A stretch of DNA of 64,000 bases from Mesoterricola sediminis (GTDB taxonomy: Bacteria > Acidobacteriota > Holophagae > Holophagales > Holophagaceae): NCBI RefSeq assembly GCF_030295425.1, contig NZ_AP027081.1:2420965-2484964 (forward strand). Reading direction: 5' to 3'. The notes beneath the pieces were generated by a model. It did not search any database and had not been told where the DNA came from. It saw only the letters and a list, made by a program, of their open reading frames with translations. This document shows, piece after piece, positions 34,529 to 44,087 of the stretch. How positions within the stretch are numbered: position 1 is the stretch's first letter; each line of letters opens with the position of its first letter. The position numbers and the translations under genes were made by a program.

Positions 34529-36139
34529 ATGCGCACCGCTCCGATCCTGGGCGCCCTGCTCGCCCTCGCCCTGCACGCCGCGCCGCCCCGGCCGCCGCTC
34601 GTGGTCGTGATCTCCGTCGACCAGTTCTCCGCCGAACTCGCCTCGCGCAGGTCCCGCGACCTCCCCGGGGGCCTGGGCCGTCTCTGGCGCGAAGGGACCG
34701 TGTTCACCAACGCCTGGCAGGACCACGGCTACACGGAGACCGGCCCGGGCCATTCCGTCATCCTCACGGGCCGCCACCCCATGCACACCGGCATCACGGA
34801 GAACACCTGGCTGGACCGGAGCCAGGGCAAGGCCACCTACTGCGTCCGCGACGACGGGGCCCCCCTCGTGGAGGGCAAGGGCCCCGGGGCCAGCCCGGCC
34901 TCCCTGGCCGGGACCACCCTCGGAGAGTGGATGGCCGCGTCCCTCGAGGACAGCCGCAGCTTCGCCGTCGCCGGCAAGGACCGGGCCGCGGTGCTCATGG
35001 CCGGGCACCGGGCCCGGGGCGTCTACTGGTTCGTGGCGGGCACCGGCTTCACCACGTCGCGGGCCTACGCCCAGCAGCTCCCGGCCTGGCTCCAGACCCA
35101 CAACGCCGGCCTGATGGCGGGCCTCCAGGCCAGGCCCCTGGTCTGGGAGCCGGCCCCGGGCCGCCCCGCCCTGCCCTCCGAGACCTGGACCGTGGCCGGC
35201 AAGCGCGTGGACCTGGGCCTGCCCCGCGTCCTCCGCGCCGCCGAGGCGCCCCTGGACCCCGCCTTCTGGGACCGCTTCCGCGCCTCCCCCTATTTCGACG
35301 AGGCCATCCTGGGGACCGCGCGGGTGCTGCTCCGGGAGGAGCGCCTCGGCCGGGGCCCCGGAACCGATCTCCTCGCCGTCAGCCTTTCGGCCACCGACTA
35401 CATCGGCCACCGGTTCGGCAACGCCGGCCCGGAAATGGAGGACCAGCTGGTCAGGCTCGATCGTTCGCTTGGCATCTTCCTGGAGGCCCTGCGCGAGGAC
35501 GTGCCCGACGCCTGGGTGATCCTCACCGCCGACCACGGCGGCCGGGACTTCCCGGAGCGCATGGCGGCCCGGGGCGTCCCGGCGCAGCGCTTCCACGCGG
35601 ACGCCTGGGCCCGGACCTTCAACCAGGAACTCCAGCGGCGCCTGGGCGGCGCCCGGCCCTGGTTCCTGCCCTCCTCGGGCCAGCAGCTCTACCTCGATCC
35701 CCTCGCCCTCGCCCAGTCCGGGCGGGCCCGGGCGGAGGTCCTCCAGGAGGCCGTCCGCCTCGCCCGGTCCCTGCCCGAGGTGGAAGGGGCCTTCACCGCC
35801 GATGAGCTGGCCCTGGAGCGGCCCGATCCCGCCCAGGCGCCGGCCGACCGTTCCCTGAAGGCCCGCATCGCCCTCAGCTTCGTGCCCACGCGGTCCGGGG
35901 ATCTCCTCCTGGCCTTCAAGGCGCCGTATGTGATCCACGATCCCGGCCACCTGGCCGAGCACGGCTCCCCCCAGGATCCGGACCGGCGGGTCCCCCTCCT
36001 CTTCTATGGCCCCTGGCGGCCGGGCATCCGTACCGAGCCCGTGCGGATCATCGACCTGGCGCCCACCGTGGCCCAGGAGCTGGGCATCGCCCCCCTGGAG
36101 CCCGTGGATGGGCGGCCCCTGCGACTGGACGCGAAATGA
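34529..36139 (+). CDS. Alkaline phosphatase-family enzyme (PafA-like)
   Basis: 536 residues from the ATG at 34529 with GGAG six bases upstream. A signal peptide (ILGALLALALHAAP), metal site start VVVISVDQFSAELASR, nucleophile region DHGYTETGPGHSVILTGRHPM (Thr as nucleophile, as in PafA), and later metal ligands in SLSATDYIGHRFG, VILTADHGGRDF and LFYGPWRPGIRTEPVRIIDLAP. The DYIGHxFG pattern is a signature of PafA-type phosphomonoesterases, periplasmic enzymes not repressed by phosphate. Substrate range unknown. Confidence 0.88.
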   Translation: MRTAPILGALLALALHAAPPRPPLVVVISVDQFSAELASRRSRDLPGGLGRLWREGTVFTNAWQDHGYTETGPGHSVILTGRHPMHTGITENTWLDRSQGKATYCVRDDGAPLVEGKGPGASPASLAGTTLGEWMAASLEDSRSFAVAGKDRAAVLMAGHRARGVYWFVAGTGFTTSRAYAQQLPAWLQTHNAGLMAGLQARPLVWEPAPGRPALPSETWTVAGKRVDLGLPRVLRAAEAPLDPAFWDRFRASPYFDEAILGTARVLLREERLGRGPGTDLLAVSLSATDYIGHRFGNAGPEMEDQLVRLDRSLGIFLEALREDVPDAWVILTADHGGRDFPERMAARGVPAQRFHADAWARTFNQELQRRLGGARPWFLPSSGQQLYLDPLALAQSGRARAEVLQEAVRLARSLPEVEGAFTADELALERPDPAQAPADRSLKARIALSFVPTRSGDLLLAFKAPYVIHDPGHLAEHGSPQDPDRRVPLLFYGPWRPGIRTEPVRIIDLAPTVAQELGIAPLEPVDGRPLRLDAK

Positions 36140-36310
36140 GCCCGAAAAGCTCATATTGAATATTTGTTACCATCCGAGGAAAAAATATTTCGATCCTTTC
36201 AACCTTCGAAAAACGAGTGTGTTATCGTCTTTGACACACCAACCGATCCACATTCCACGCCGGGTTCCCCGACGGGTCCCGGAGTCGTTTAAGTTCGCCA
36301 AGGAGTCCAG

Positions 36311-39300
36311 ATGTCCACAAGGAAGCCCTGCTTGATCCTGCTTTCCTCCCTGGCCTGCGCAGTGGTGGCCACCGCCCAGACCAGTACCACCTCCGGCGCG
36401 CTCCGGGGCAACGTGAAGTCCAAGAAGGGCTCCGCTGTCCAGGGCGCCTCGGTCTCCATCCGCAACCTGGATACCGGTTTCACCCGCACCATCAGCACCG
36501 ATGGTCGCGGCGACTACCAGTTCCCCTTCCTCCCGGTGGGGTCGTACGAGCTGATCGTCACCTCCCCCGGCCTCAAGACCGCCAAGGACAGCAACGTCCG
36601 GGTGGGCCTGGGCCAGACGGCGACCCAGAACTTCAGCCTGGATTCCGCCGAGGCCTCCGCCGTGGTCGAGGTCGTCGGCGTCACCAGCAACGTCGACACG
36701 GCCCAGATCAACACCCAGACGGCCATCAACCAGGAGATCATCGACGCGGTGCCCCTGGTCAGCCGCAACTTCACCGACCTCGTCCAGCTGACCCCGGGCG
36801 CGGCCACCAACTCCGAGGGCTACCGGACCACCGTCGAAGGCGCCCGCGGCATCCAGAACAACCTCCAGATCGACGGCGCAAGCTACAACTCCAAGTTCAA
36901 CTCCGAGCAGCGCGGCGGCACCCGCATCCCCTTCACCTTCGGCGCGGACTCCATCAAGGAGCTCCAGGTCATCACCAACTCCTTCGACGCCCAGTACGGC
37001 GACGCGGTGGGCGCCGTGGTGAACGCCGTCACCAAGTCCGGCACCAACGAGTTCGGCGGCATGGCCTTCGTCATGTTCAAGCCCAATTCCATGGTGGCGC
37101 GCGTCAAGCCCGTGCCCTGGGATCCCAAGAACAGCATCAATTCCCTCGAGGCCCGCACCCGCGACTACCAGCAGGCCCAGGGCGGCTTCAACTTCGGCGG
37201 CCCGATCATCAAGGACAAGCTGCACTTCTTCATCAACGTGGAAGGCACCCGCCTCCGCGAGGGCAGCGTCCCCGCCTTCGGCGTCGACTCCTCCGCCACC
37301 TCCGGCAACGCCATCACCGACTTCAACAAGTTCTTCGGCACGGGCGGCATGGGCGCCCTCCTGACGACGGCCCCCGGCACCACCCTCGCCCAGGAGGCCG
37401 GCCGGCCCTGGACCGACGAGCAGAAGAACCTGGTCTTCATGGGCCGCCTGGACTGGACCATCAACGAGGCCCACCGCGCCACCCTGCGCATCAACTCCCA
37501 GAACTACAAGGGCCTGAACGACATCTACCCCGGCACCCGCCGCTACGACGTCGCCTGGTCGGGCCAGTCCACCATGGAGTACACCAGCCTCTCCACGGTG
37601 CTGGAGGTCAACTCCATCCTGCCCCACAACATCCTCAACGAGTTCCGCGTCCAGTACGCGACGGAGGACCGCCCCACCACCCCGAACTCGACGACCTGCG
37701 CCCCCGTGCGCATCGCCCAGATCGGCGGCTCCTACAGCATCAACGCGGGCCAGTACTACATCGACCCCCGCAACACGAAGGAATTCACCACCCAGATCAT
37801 CGACAACGTCACCTACATGACGGGCGACTGGACCTTCAAGGCCGGCGTGGACCTGCAGCGGATCCACATGAAGAACCGCTACCTGCCCAGCCAGAACGGC
37901 AACTGGAGCTTCACGACCTACGCCGCCGCCAACAACTGGTTCGCCGGCACCCTGAGCGGCACCGGCGTCTCCTACACCCAGGGCTGGTCCCCCCTCGACG
38001 GCGTCAGCGACTTCACCGAGGACTACTTCGCCGGCTACATGCAGGCCCAGTACACCGGCCTCCTGGACAAGCGCCTGATGCTCAGCCTGGGCTTCCGCGC
38101 CACCAACGAGCACTGGAGCGACAACCCCAACCCCAATCCCAAGCTCCAGGGCCTGGATCACCAGCCTGACGACCACTCCGTCGATCCCCGCTTCGGCTTC
38201 AGCTTCGACGTCTTCGGGGACGCCCGCACCGTGATCCGCGGCGGCTACGGCCACTTCAGCATCAGCAACCCCGGCCAGACCGCCTCCGGCGCCATCATGT
38301 ACAACGGCCTCAACCTGCTGTCGTACTCGGTGTCCTCCAGCAACTCCAACTACCTGCCCTACTTCCTGGGCACGGGCATCCTCTCCCCCTCCAGCCGCTG
38401 GAGCGGTTCCCTCTCCCAGCCCGGCTCCCTCACGGCCCTCAGCCGCGCCGAACTGGGCACCCTGCCCCAGGACGCGGTCACCGTCGCCGTCATCGACCCC
38501 AACGCCAAGATGACCCAGGCCCGGGCCATGTCCCTGGGCGTGGAACAGGACCTCGGCAACGGCTACACCGTGGGCCTGAAGGCCACCTACAAGAAGTTCT
38601 ACAACCTCCAGTACGCCGTGAACATCAACCTGGCCCAGTACGCGGACGGCAGCACCTCCACGCTCAGCGGCGCCATCTACAACGACGGCTACGCCTCCAC
38701 CTGGAACCACTGGTCCAACAAGACCTCGGACCGTCCCTACACCGCCGTCGTGCGCGGCCGCCAGCTCGACCTCTCCGGCTTCGGCGACGTCATCCTCTCC
38801 AAGTACGACGGCGAGGGCCGCTACAAGAGCCTCGTCCTCGAGGTCTCCAAGAAGTCCAGCGAAGGCTGGGGCTTCCAGGGCAGCCTGACCTTCTCCAAGG
38901 CCGAGGACAACAACTCCAACGAGCGCGCCACCCTGACCTCCACCGGCAGTTCGGGTCCCCTCACCGAGAACCCCGGCGATCCCCTGAGCTCCTACACCCT
39001 CAGCGACAACGACCACCGCTTCCGCGCAGTCCTGGCCTGGTGGGCCCCCAAGGTCTGGGGCATCAAGTTCTCCGGCACGACGTCCTTCACCACCGGCCGC
39101 CCCTACACGGCCTACTGGTACAACGACATCAACGGCGACGGCAAGTACATCGACACCGTCAACGGCCGCAACACCTTCCGCCAGCCCAGCGCCAAGACCT
39201 TCGATCTCCGCATCGAGCGCGGCTTCCGGATCACCAAGCGCTTCAGCGTGGACGCCATCATCGGCGTGTTCAACGTCTTCAACTGGGCCAACCAGTACAC

Positions 39301-39436
39301 CTCGCAGACCACGTACGCCACGTCCCCGCAGACCGTGGATTCTGCCACCGACAGCTACCGCCCGAACTTCGGGAAGATCGACCGCGCGGACAAGAACTCC
39401 CGCGAGGTCCAGTTCACCCTCAAGACCCGGTTCTAG
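36311..39436 (+). CDS. TonB-dependent receptor, Oar-like
   Basis: 1041 residues, an outer-membrane beta-barrel. A signal peptide (LILLSSLACAVVATAQ), an N-terminal carboxypeptidase-regulatory-like domain about 25-110 (ALRGNVKSKKGSAVQGASVSI and YQFPFLPVGSYELIV), a plug with VPLVSRNFTDLVQLTPGAA and VNAVTKSGTNEFGG, then the barrel ending in the aromatic VQFTLKTRF. This architecture is the hallmark of acidobacterial Oar-like receptors. AAGGAG is placed well before the ATG, and the AT-rich 170 bases upstream hold a TTGACA at 36231, possibly a -35. The next gene, a secreted NHL protein, is 57 bases away and is likely a partner. The substrate is unknown. Confidence 0.93.
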   Translation: MSTRKPCLILLSSLACAVVATAQTSTTSGALRGNVKSKKGSAVQGASVSIRNLDTGFTRTISTDGRGDYQFPFLPVGSYELIVTSPGLKTAKDSNVRVGLGQTATQNFSLDSAEASAVVEVVGVTSNVDTAQINTQTAINQEIIDAVPLVSRNFTDLVQLTPGAATNSEGYRTTVEGARGIQNNLQIDGASYNSKFNSEQRGGTRIPFTFGADSIKELQVITNSFDAQYGDAVGAVVNAVTKSGTNEFGGMAFVMFKPNSMVARVKPVPWDPKNSINSLEARTRDYQQAQGGFNFGGPIIKDKLHFFINVEGTRLREGSVPAFGVDSSATSGNAITDFNKFFGTGGMGALLTTAPGTTLAQEAGRPWTDEQKNLVFMGRLDWTINEAHRATLRINSQNYKGLNDIYPGTRRYDVAWSGQSTMEYTSLSTVLEVNSILPHNILNEFRVQYATEDRPTTPNSTTCAPVRIAQIGGSYSINAGQYYIDPRNTKEFTTQIIDNVTYMTGDWTFKAGVDLQRIHMKNRYLPSQNGNWSFTTYAAANNWFAGTLSGTGVSYTQGWSPLDGVSDFTEDYFAGYMQAQYTGLLDKRLMLSLGFRATNEHWSDNPNPNPKLQGLDHQPDDHSVDPRFGFSFDVFGDARTVIRGGYGHFSISNPGQTASGAIMYNGLNLLSYSVSSSNSNYLPYFLGTGILSPSSRWSGSLSQPGSLTALSRAELGTLPQDAVTVAVIDPNAKMTQARAMSLGVEQDLGNGYTVGLKATYKKFYNLQYAVNINLAQYADGSTSTLSGAIYNDGYASTWNHWSNKTSDRPYTAVVRGRQLDLSGFGDVILSKYDGEGRYKSLVLEVSKKSSEGWGFQGSLTFSKAEDNNSNERATLTSTGSSGPLTENPGDPLSSYTLSDNDHRFRAVLAWWAPKVWGIKFSGTTSFTTGRPYTAYWYNDINGDGKYIDTVNGRNTFRQPSAKTFDLRIERGFRITKRFSVDAIIGVFNVFNWANQYTSQTTYATSPQTVDSATDSYRPNFGKIDRADKNSREVQFTLKTRF

Positions 39437-39493
39437 GCGGGCCTGACGACCATGCGCGACACGAATCCATTCCATGCGATGACCGGAGGAATC

Positions 39494-42400
39494 ATGCGAA
39501 TCTCCACGCCCCTCAAGGGCCTGCCCCTGGCCCTGGCGGCTGGCCTCACCCTGGCCCTGCCCCTGGCGACCCTGGGCTGCACCAATCCCACCAAGGACCA
39601 GCCGGGCACCCCCGCCCCGGCCGTCTCGGGCTTCTACGTCACCAGCAACGCCAACGCCAAGAAGACCGACACCACCAACGACATCTACGTCACCACCGGC
39701 GACACCGTCTACGCCCGGGCCACCTTCGCCACGACGAACGGCTCGGCCGTCATCTCCCCGGGCAACATCCAGGTGACCTCCAACAGCCCGGTCACCCTGG
39801 GCGCCGTCACCGCGCCGACCACGTACACCCTCACCGTGACGAGCGGCAATGGCCAGACGGCCACCGCCACCGCCAAGGTGACCCCCGTGGCCCTGCCCAC
39901 GGCTCCCGTGACGGCCCCGGCCTCCGTGACCCGCGACACCACCGGCCTCACCGCCAGCGTCCCCGCCGTCGCCGGCTCCACCTACCAGTGGTCCATCACC
40001 AACGGCACCATCACCGCCGGCGCCGCGGCCAACCAGGTGACCTTCACCTCCGGCTCCGCGGGCACCGCGGGCGCCGCCGGCTCCATGACGGTCACCTGCA
40101 AGGTGACCAGCGCCGCCAAGGTCTCGACGACGGGTTCGGCCACGATCCCGGTCCTGGCGGTCGTGCCCTCGGGCCTGACCTACGCCGCCAGCCCCGTCGA
40201 AGGCTACGTGAACGTGCCCCTCACCATCGCCCCGCCCACCTTCGCCGGGGACGCGGTGCAGGCCTTCTCCGTGGCCCCGGCCCTGCCGGACGGCCTCACC
40301 CTGAACGCCCTGACGGGCGCCATCACCGGCAAGCCCACCACCGTCACCGCCCCCAAGACCTACGTCATCACCGCCACGAACAGCGGCGGCACGGCCACGG
40401 CCAACCTGCTCCTGGGCATCCAGCCCCAGCCCAGCATCTCCCTCACCGCCAGCCCCTCCACCATCGGGCCCAACGGCGGCGCCATCCTCTCCTGGGCCGT
40501 GGACAGCTCCGTGGCCAGCTTCACCATCGACCAGGGCGTCCAGACCACGCCCTTCGTGGTCACGACCGTCCACAGCGGCACCTACAACGTGGCGCCCACG
40601 GCGACCACCACGTACACCATGACCGCGAACCTGGTCGCCGGCGGCACCGTCCAGATGCCCGCCACCGTGACCCTGGACACCGCGCCCCTGGCCATCACGA
40701 GCTTCACCTCCGAGAAGGCCAACACCACGTTCGGCGCCAGCGACAAGCTGAGCTGGGTCCTGACCGGCACCCCCAACACCCTGACCGTCAACGGCCAGAG
40801 CGTGCTGGGCAACACCAACACCAGCGTCATCCCGGTGCGCCGCCAGACCTTCACCCTGAACGCCGTCAACGGCGCCGCCAACGTCAGCCAGTCCGTGGTC
40901 GTGCCCGCCATGGGCCTCGACACGGTGGCCGGCAGCATCAACGGCCCCGGCATGAGCGACAGCGCCACGGCCTCCCTGGCCCAGTTCAACGGCCCCCGCC
41001 AGATCGCGGCCGACGCGGCCGGCAACATCTTCATCGCCGACGCCAGCAGCCACACCGTGCGCCGCTACGACGCGACCACCGGCGCGGTCACCACGATCGC
41101 CGGCATCCCCGGCTTCGCCGGCAACCTCGACGGCACCACGGGCAACTCCCAGCTGAGCAACCCCCGCGGGATCGCCGTCAGCGCCGACGGCACCGCCGTC
41201 TACGTCCTGGACTTCGGCAACACCGCCATCCGCAAGATCGCCCTCAGCGGCGGCGTCTGGACCTCCTCCACCATCGCCCCCACCGGCACCCTCGCGGGCA
41301 ACGGCTACGGCCAGGCGACCCTGGATCCCACCGGCGCCTTCCTGGTCTTCGTCGACTACAACCAGCACGCCGTCAAGGTCCTCCGCCTCAGCGACAACAG
41401 CCTCATGGTCTACGCGGGTTCCACCACCGGCACCTCCGGCTACGGCCACATCGACCTGACCACGGCCGGGCCCCTCACCAACGCCCGCTTCGACAACCCC
41501 GAAGGCATCGCCTTCAACAAGGCCGGGAACTGGATCTACATCACCGAGGCCTACAAGACCACCAGCTACATCCGGGCCATCCAGTGGACCGCCCCCGCCG
41601 CCACCGGCGCGATGGCGACCCCCAGCGGCCTCTGCTACACCCTCGCGGGCGCGGGCGCCCAGGGCTACCAGGACGGCACCGGCGCCTCGGCCTACTTCTA
41701 CGGCGCGGCCTCCATGTGCGTGGACGCCAACGACGTCATCTGGGTCGCCGACTCCAGCAACGCCGTGATCCGCCAGATCACCGTCCCCTCCATCGGCATG
41801 AACACCGGGGTGGTCACCACCTTCGCCGGCACCACGCCCACGGGCACCGTCACGGCCCCCGTGGCGGTCACCGGCAATGTGGACGGCGCCCTGACCGCCG
41901 CCAAGTTCAACAACCCCCAGGGCATCCTCGCGATCGGGACCGACCTCTACGTGTCCGAGGTGAACAACAGCACGATCCGCAAGATCAACGCCTCCGGCGT
42001 CACCACGCCCATCGGCATGGCCACCCAGCCCGGCAACGTGGACGACACGGGCACCGCCGCCCGCTTCAGCGCGCCCATGGGCGTCGCGGCCTTCGGCGGT
42101 TACGCCTACGTGGCCGACAACGGCAACGCCTCCCTGCGCAAGGTCCGGATCAGTGACGGCCAGGCCACCACGCTCGCCACCGGCTTCAGCGCCATCCGCG
42201 GCGTGGCCGCCGACAAGAACGGCCGCATCTACGTGGCCGACGCCACCGCGAAGACGATCACCGAGGTCGCCGCCGACGGCACCAAGACCACGATCCTGGC
42301 CACCGGCCTCACGGCGCCCCAGAACCTGGCCGTGAGCCCCGCCGATCCCAGCCTGCTCTACGTGGTTGACGGCGGCGCCATCTTCGAGGTCACCGTCCAG

Positions 42401-43000
42401 CGCGGCACCGACGGCACCTTCAGCCAGGCGACCATCACCAAGACCATCGGCAGCCAGAGCCAGAGCGGCTTCGTGGACAGCACCACCCTCACCACCACCC
42501 GGTTCCGCACCAGCGGCTCCGGCTCCGTGGCCGGCCTCGTGGTCGACCAGGCCGGTAACATCTACGTGGCCGACAACGCCAACTACGCGATCCGCAAGAT
42601 CGCGGCCGGCACCTACGCCACCACCACCCTCGCCGGCATCACCGGCACGGCCACCTACGGCTTCCTGGACGCCACCGGCACCTCGGCCAAGTTCAACTAC
42701 CTGACCGGCCTGGCCGGCCAGTGGGACGCCAACGGCGCCCTCGTGGGCCTCTGGATCTCCGATCGCGGCAACCACGCCATCCGCCGCTTCGACATGGGCA
42801 CCGGCGCCGTGACCACGGTCATCGGCCTGGCCAACAACAACGCCGCCGCCCGCATCGGCGCCGCCCCCGGCACCATCGGCACCGGGTCCAACGGCAGCCT
42901 CTACCAGCCCCTGGGCGTCGCCACCGACAGCAACGGCGACCTCTTCATCGTGACCAACAACGGCCTCATGCAGGCCACCCTGATCGGCTCCGCCCAGTAG
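39494..43000 (+). CDS. Giant secreted NHL-repeat protein with Ig-like domains
   Basis: 1168 residues from the ATG at 39494 (GGAGG upstream). The signal peptide ends near a Cys (LPLATLGCTNP), so a lipoprotein is possible though the lipobox is imperfect. Residues about 35-460 are Thr/Ala-rich Ig-like or putative polysaccharide-binding modules (QPSISLTASPSTIGPNGGA is typical). The rest is a chain of NHL-type blades, each with patterns such as GPRQIAADAAGNIFIADASS and LVVDQAGNIYVADNANYAI. NHL propellers bind ligands or proteins. Next to a TonB receptor it may capture substrate at the surface. Ends in a strong terminator. Confidence 0.85.
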   Translation: MRISTPLKGLPLALAAGLTLALPLATLGCTNPTKDQPGTPAPAVSGFYVTSNANAKKTDTTNDIYVTTGDTVYARATFATTNGSAVISPGNIQVTSNSPVTLGAVTAPTTYTLTVTSGNGQTATATAKVTPVALPTAPVTAPASVTRDTTGLTASVPAVAGSTYQWSITNGTITAGAAANQVTFTSGSAGTAGAAGSMTVTCKVTSAAKVSTTGSATIPVLAVVPSGLTYAASPVEGYVNVPLTIAPPTFAGDAVQAFSVAPALPDGLTLNALTGAITGKPTTVTAPKTYVITATNSGGTATANLLLGIQPQPSISLTASPSTIGPNGGAILSWAVDSSVASFTIDQGVQTTPFVVTTVHSGTYNVAPTATTTYTMTANLVAGGTVQMPATVTLDTAPLAITSFTSEKANTTFGASDKLSWVLTGTPNTLTVNGQSVLGNTNTSVIPVRRQTFTLNAVNGAANVSQSVVVPAMGLDTVAGSINGPGMSDSATASLAQFNGPRQIAADAAGNIFIADASSHTVRRYDATTGAVTTIAGIPGFAGNLDGTTGNSQLSNPRGIAVSADGTAVYVLDFGNTAIRKIALSGGVWTSSTIAPTGTLAGNGYGQATLDPTGAFLVFVDYNQHAVKVLRLSDNSLMVYAGSTTGTSGYGHIDLTTAGPLTNARFDNPEGIAFNKAGNWIYITEAYKTTSYIRAIQWTAPAATGAMATPSGLCYTLAGAGAQGYQDGTGASAYFYGAASMCVDANDVIWVADSSNAVIRQITVPSIGMNTGVVTTFAGTTPTGTVTAPVAVTGNVDGALTAAKFNNPQGILAIGTDLYVSEVNNSTIRKINASGVTTPIGMATQPGNVDDTGTAARFSAPMGVAAFGGYAYVADNGNASLRKVRISDGQATTLATGFSAIRGVAADKNGRIYVADATAKTITEVAADGTKTTILATGLTAPQNLAVSPADPSLLYVVDGGAIFEVTVQRGTDGTFSQATITKTIGSQSQSGFVDSTTLTTTRFRTSGSGSVAGLVVDQAGNIYVADNANYAIRKIAAGTYATTTLAGITGTATYGFLDATGTSAKFNYLTGLAGQWDANGALVGLWISDRGNHAIRRFDMGTGAVTTVIGLANNNAAARIGAAPGTIGTGSNGSLYQPLGVATDSNGDLFIVTNNGLMQATLIGSAQ

Positions 43001-43022
43001 GACGGTCCCCCAGGCCCTGACC

Positions 43023-43055
43023 GAGCGCCCCGGGCAACCGGGGCGCTCGCTTTTT
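43023..43055 (+). terminator. Intrinsic terminator
   Basis: GAGCGCCCCGG (43023-43033), GCAA loop, CCGGGGCGCTC (43038-43048), then GC and TTTTT (43051-43055). An 11-bp perfect stem with a T-run, directly after the NHL protein gene. Confidence 0.95.
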
Positions 43056-43104
43056 GCCCCGGCCCACTCCGGCCGGCGGCGCCCCCGGGACAGGCGCGTA
43101 CAGC

Positions 43105-43150
43105 GGAAGACGGATCGATGCATGCTGCCGCATCCATCGATCCGTCTTCC
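43105..43150. repeat. 16-bp perfect inverted repeat
   Basis: GGAAGACGGATCGATG (43105-43120) and its exact complement at 43135-43150 with a 14-base spacer. It lies just beyond the stop of the nucleotidase gene on the minus strand and back to back with the plus-strand terminator, so it probably ends minus-strand transcription, although no T-run is present. Confidence 0.6.
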
Positions 43151-43165
43151 CGGGTCCTGCGCCGA

Positions 43166-44080
43166 TCAGGCCAGGACTTGCAGGGCCATGCCGCTGGAGG
43201 CGACCTTGACGCCCTTCCGGACCGCGTAGTCCATGCGGCCGAGGTTCACGCCGCTGTGGCCCACCTGGAAGATCTCCGTCTCGCCGGCGGCGTTCTGGAT
43301 CTTCAGGGGGGCGTCCATGAAGGTGTGGGTGTGGCCGCCGATGATCACATCGATGCCGGGCACCGCGACGGCGAGGCGCTTGTCGTCGATGCTGGCCGAC
43401 TTGACGTCGAAGCCCAGGTGGCTGAGGACCACCACCAGGTCGACCCGCTCCTTCTCGCGGAGGTGGGCCACCACGGGCTTCAGGGCCTCAGCGGGCTCCC
43501 GCCAGTCGACGCCGGCGTGGTTCTTGGCGGAGACCAGGCCCTTGAAGTCGATGCAGCAGCCGGTGATGCCCACCTTCACGCCGGGGAACTCCTTGATGAT
43601 CCAGGGCTTCAGGCGCGCAGCCAGCTTGGGGGCGCCCTTGGCGTCGAAGTTGCAGTTCACGAAGTCGAACTTGGCGTCCTCCATGGCCGCCACCAGGCCC
43701 TCGACGCCGTTGTCGAAGTCGTGGTTGCCCAGGGTCCCGGCGTCGTACCCGCAGAGGCTCATGAGCTTGTAGTCGAGGTGGCCCTTGTACTGGTTGAAGA
43801 AGGGGGTGCCCTGGAACACGTCCCCCGCGTCCAGCAGGAGGACGTTGGGGGTGGTGCGGCGGACCTGCCTCACCAGGGTGGCCCGGCGGGCCATGCCGCC
43901 CCGGCCCTCCAGGTTCTTCTCGCTGCCGGGGCCGTAGGGCTCGATGCGGGAGTGGGTGTCGTTGGTGTGGAGGAGGGTGACGCGGCCGGTGGCGGAGGCG
44001 TCCTGCGCGCGGAGCGGCAGGCCCGCGGCGGCGGTGGCGGTGGCGGCCCCGAGGGCCTGGATGAAGGTGCGGCGTTCCAT
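43166..44080 (-). CDS. 5'-nucleotidase-type metallophosphoesterase domain, stand-alone
   Basis: 304 residues, only the catalytic half of a UshA-type 5'-nucleotidase. The start MERRTFIQALGAATATAAAG is a twin-arginine-like signal. The metal-binding motifs are complete: LLHTNDTHSRIEP, LLDAGDVFQGTPF, GTLGNHDFDNG, VVVLSHLGFDV and IIGGHTHTFMD. The C-terminal substrate-binding domain is missing here and is instead encoded by the gene just upstream (seven-base gap). Together they would hydrolyse periplasmic nucleotides or related phosphoesters. AGAGG precedes the ATG. Confidence 0.9.
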   Translation of the reverse strand: MERRTFIQALGAATATAAAGLPLRAQDASATGRVTLLHTNDTHSRIEPYGPGSEKNLEGRGGMARRATLVRQVRRTTPNVLLLDAGDVFQGTPFFNQYKGHLDYKLMSLCGYDAGTLGNHDFDNGVEGLVAAMEDAKFDFVNCNFDAKGAPKLAARLKPWIIKEFPGVKVGITGCCIDFKGLVSAKNHAGVDWREPAEALKPVVAHLREKERVDLVVVLSHLGFDVKSASIDDKRLAVAVPGIDVIIGGHTHTFMDAPLKIQNAAGETEIFQVGHSGVNLGRMDYAVRKGVKVASSGMALQVLA

Positions 44081-44087
44081 GGGGCCT

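Noticed and set aside
36167-43123. 2318-codon open frame on the minus strand
   Set aside because: It is antisense to the TonB receptor and NHL genes, has low-complexity Gly/Ala/Val/His composition and no family motifs. High G+C at third positions removes stops on the opposite strand.
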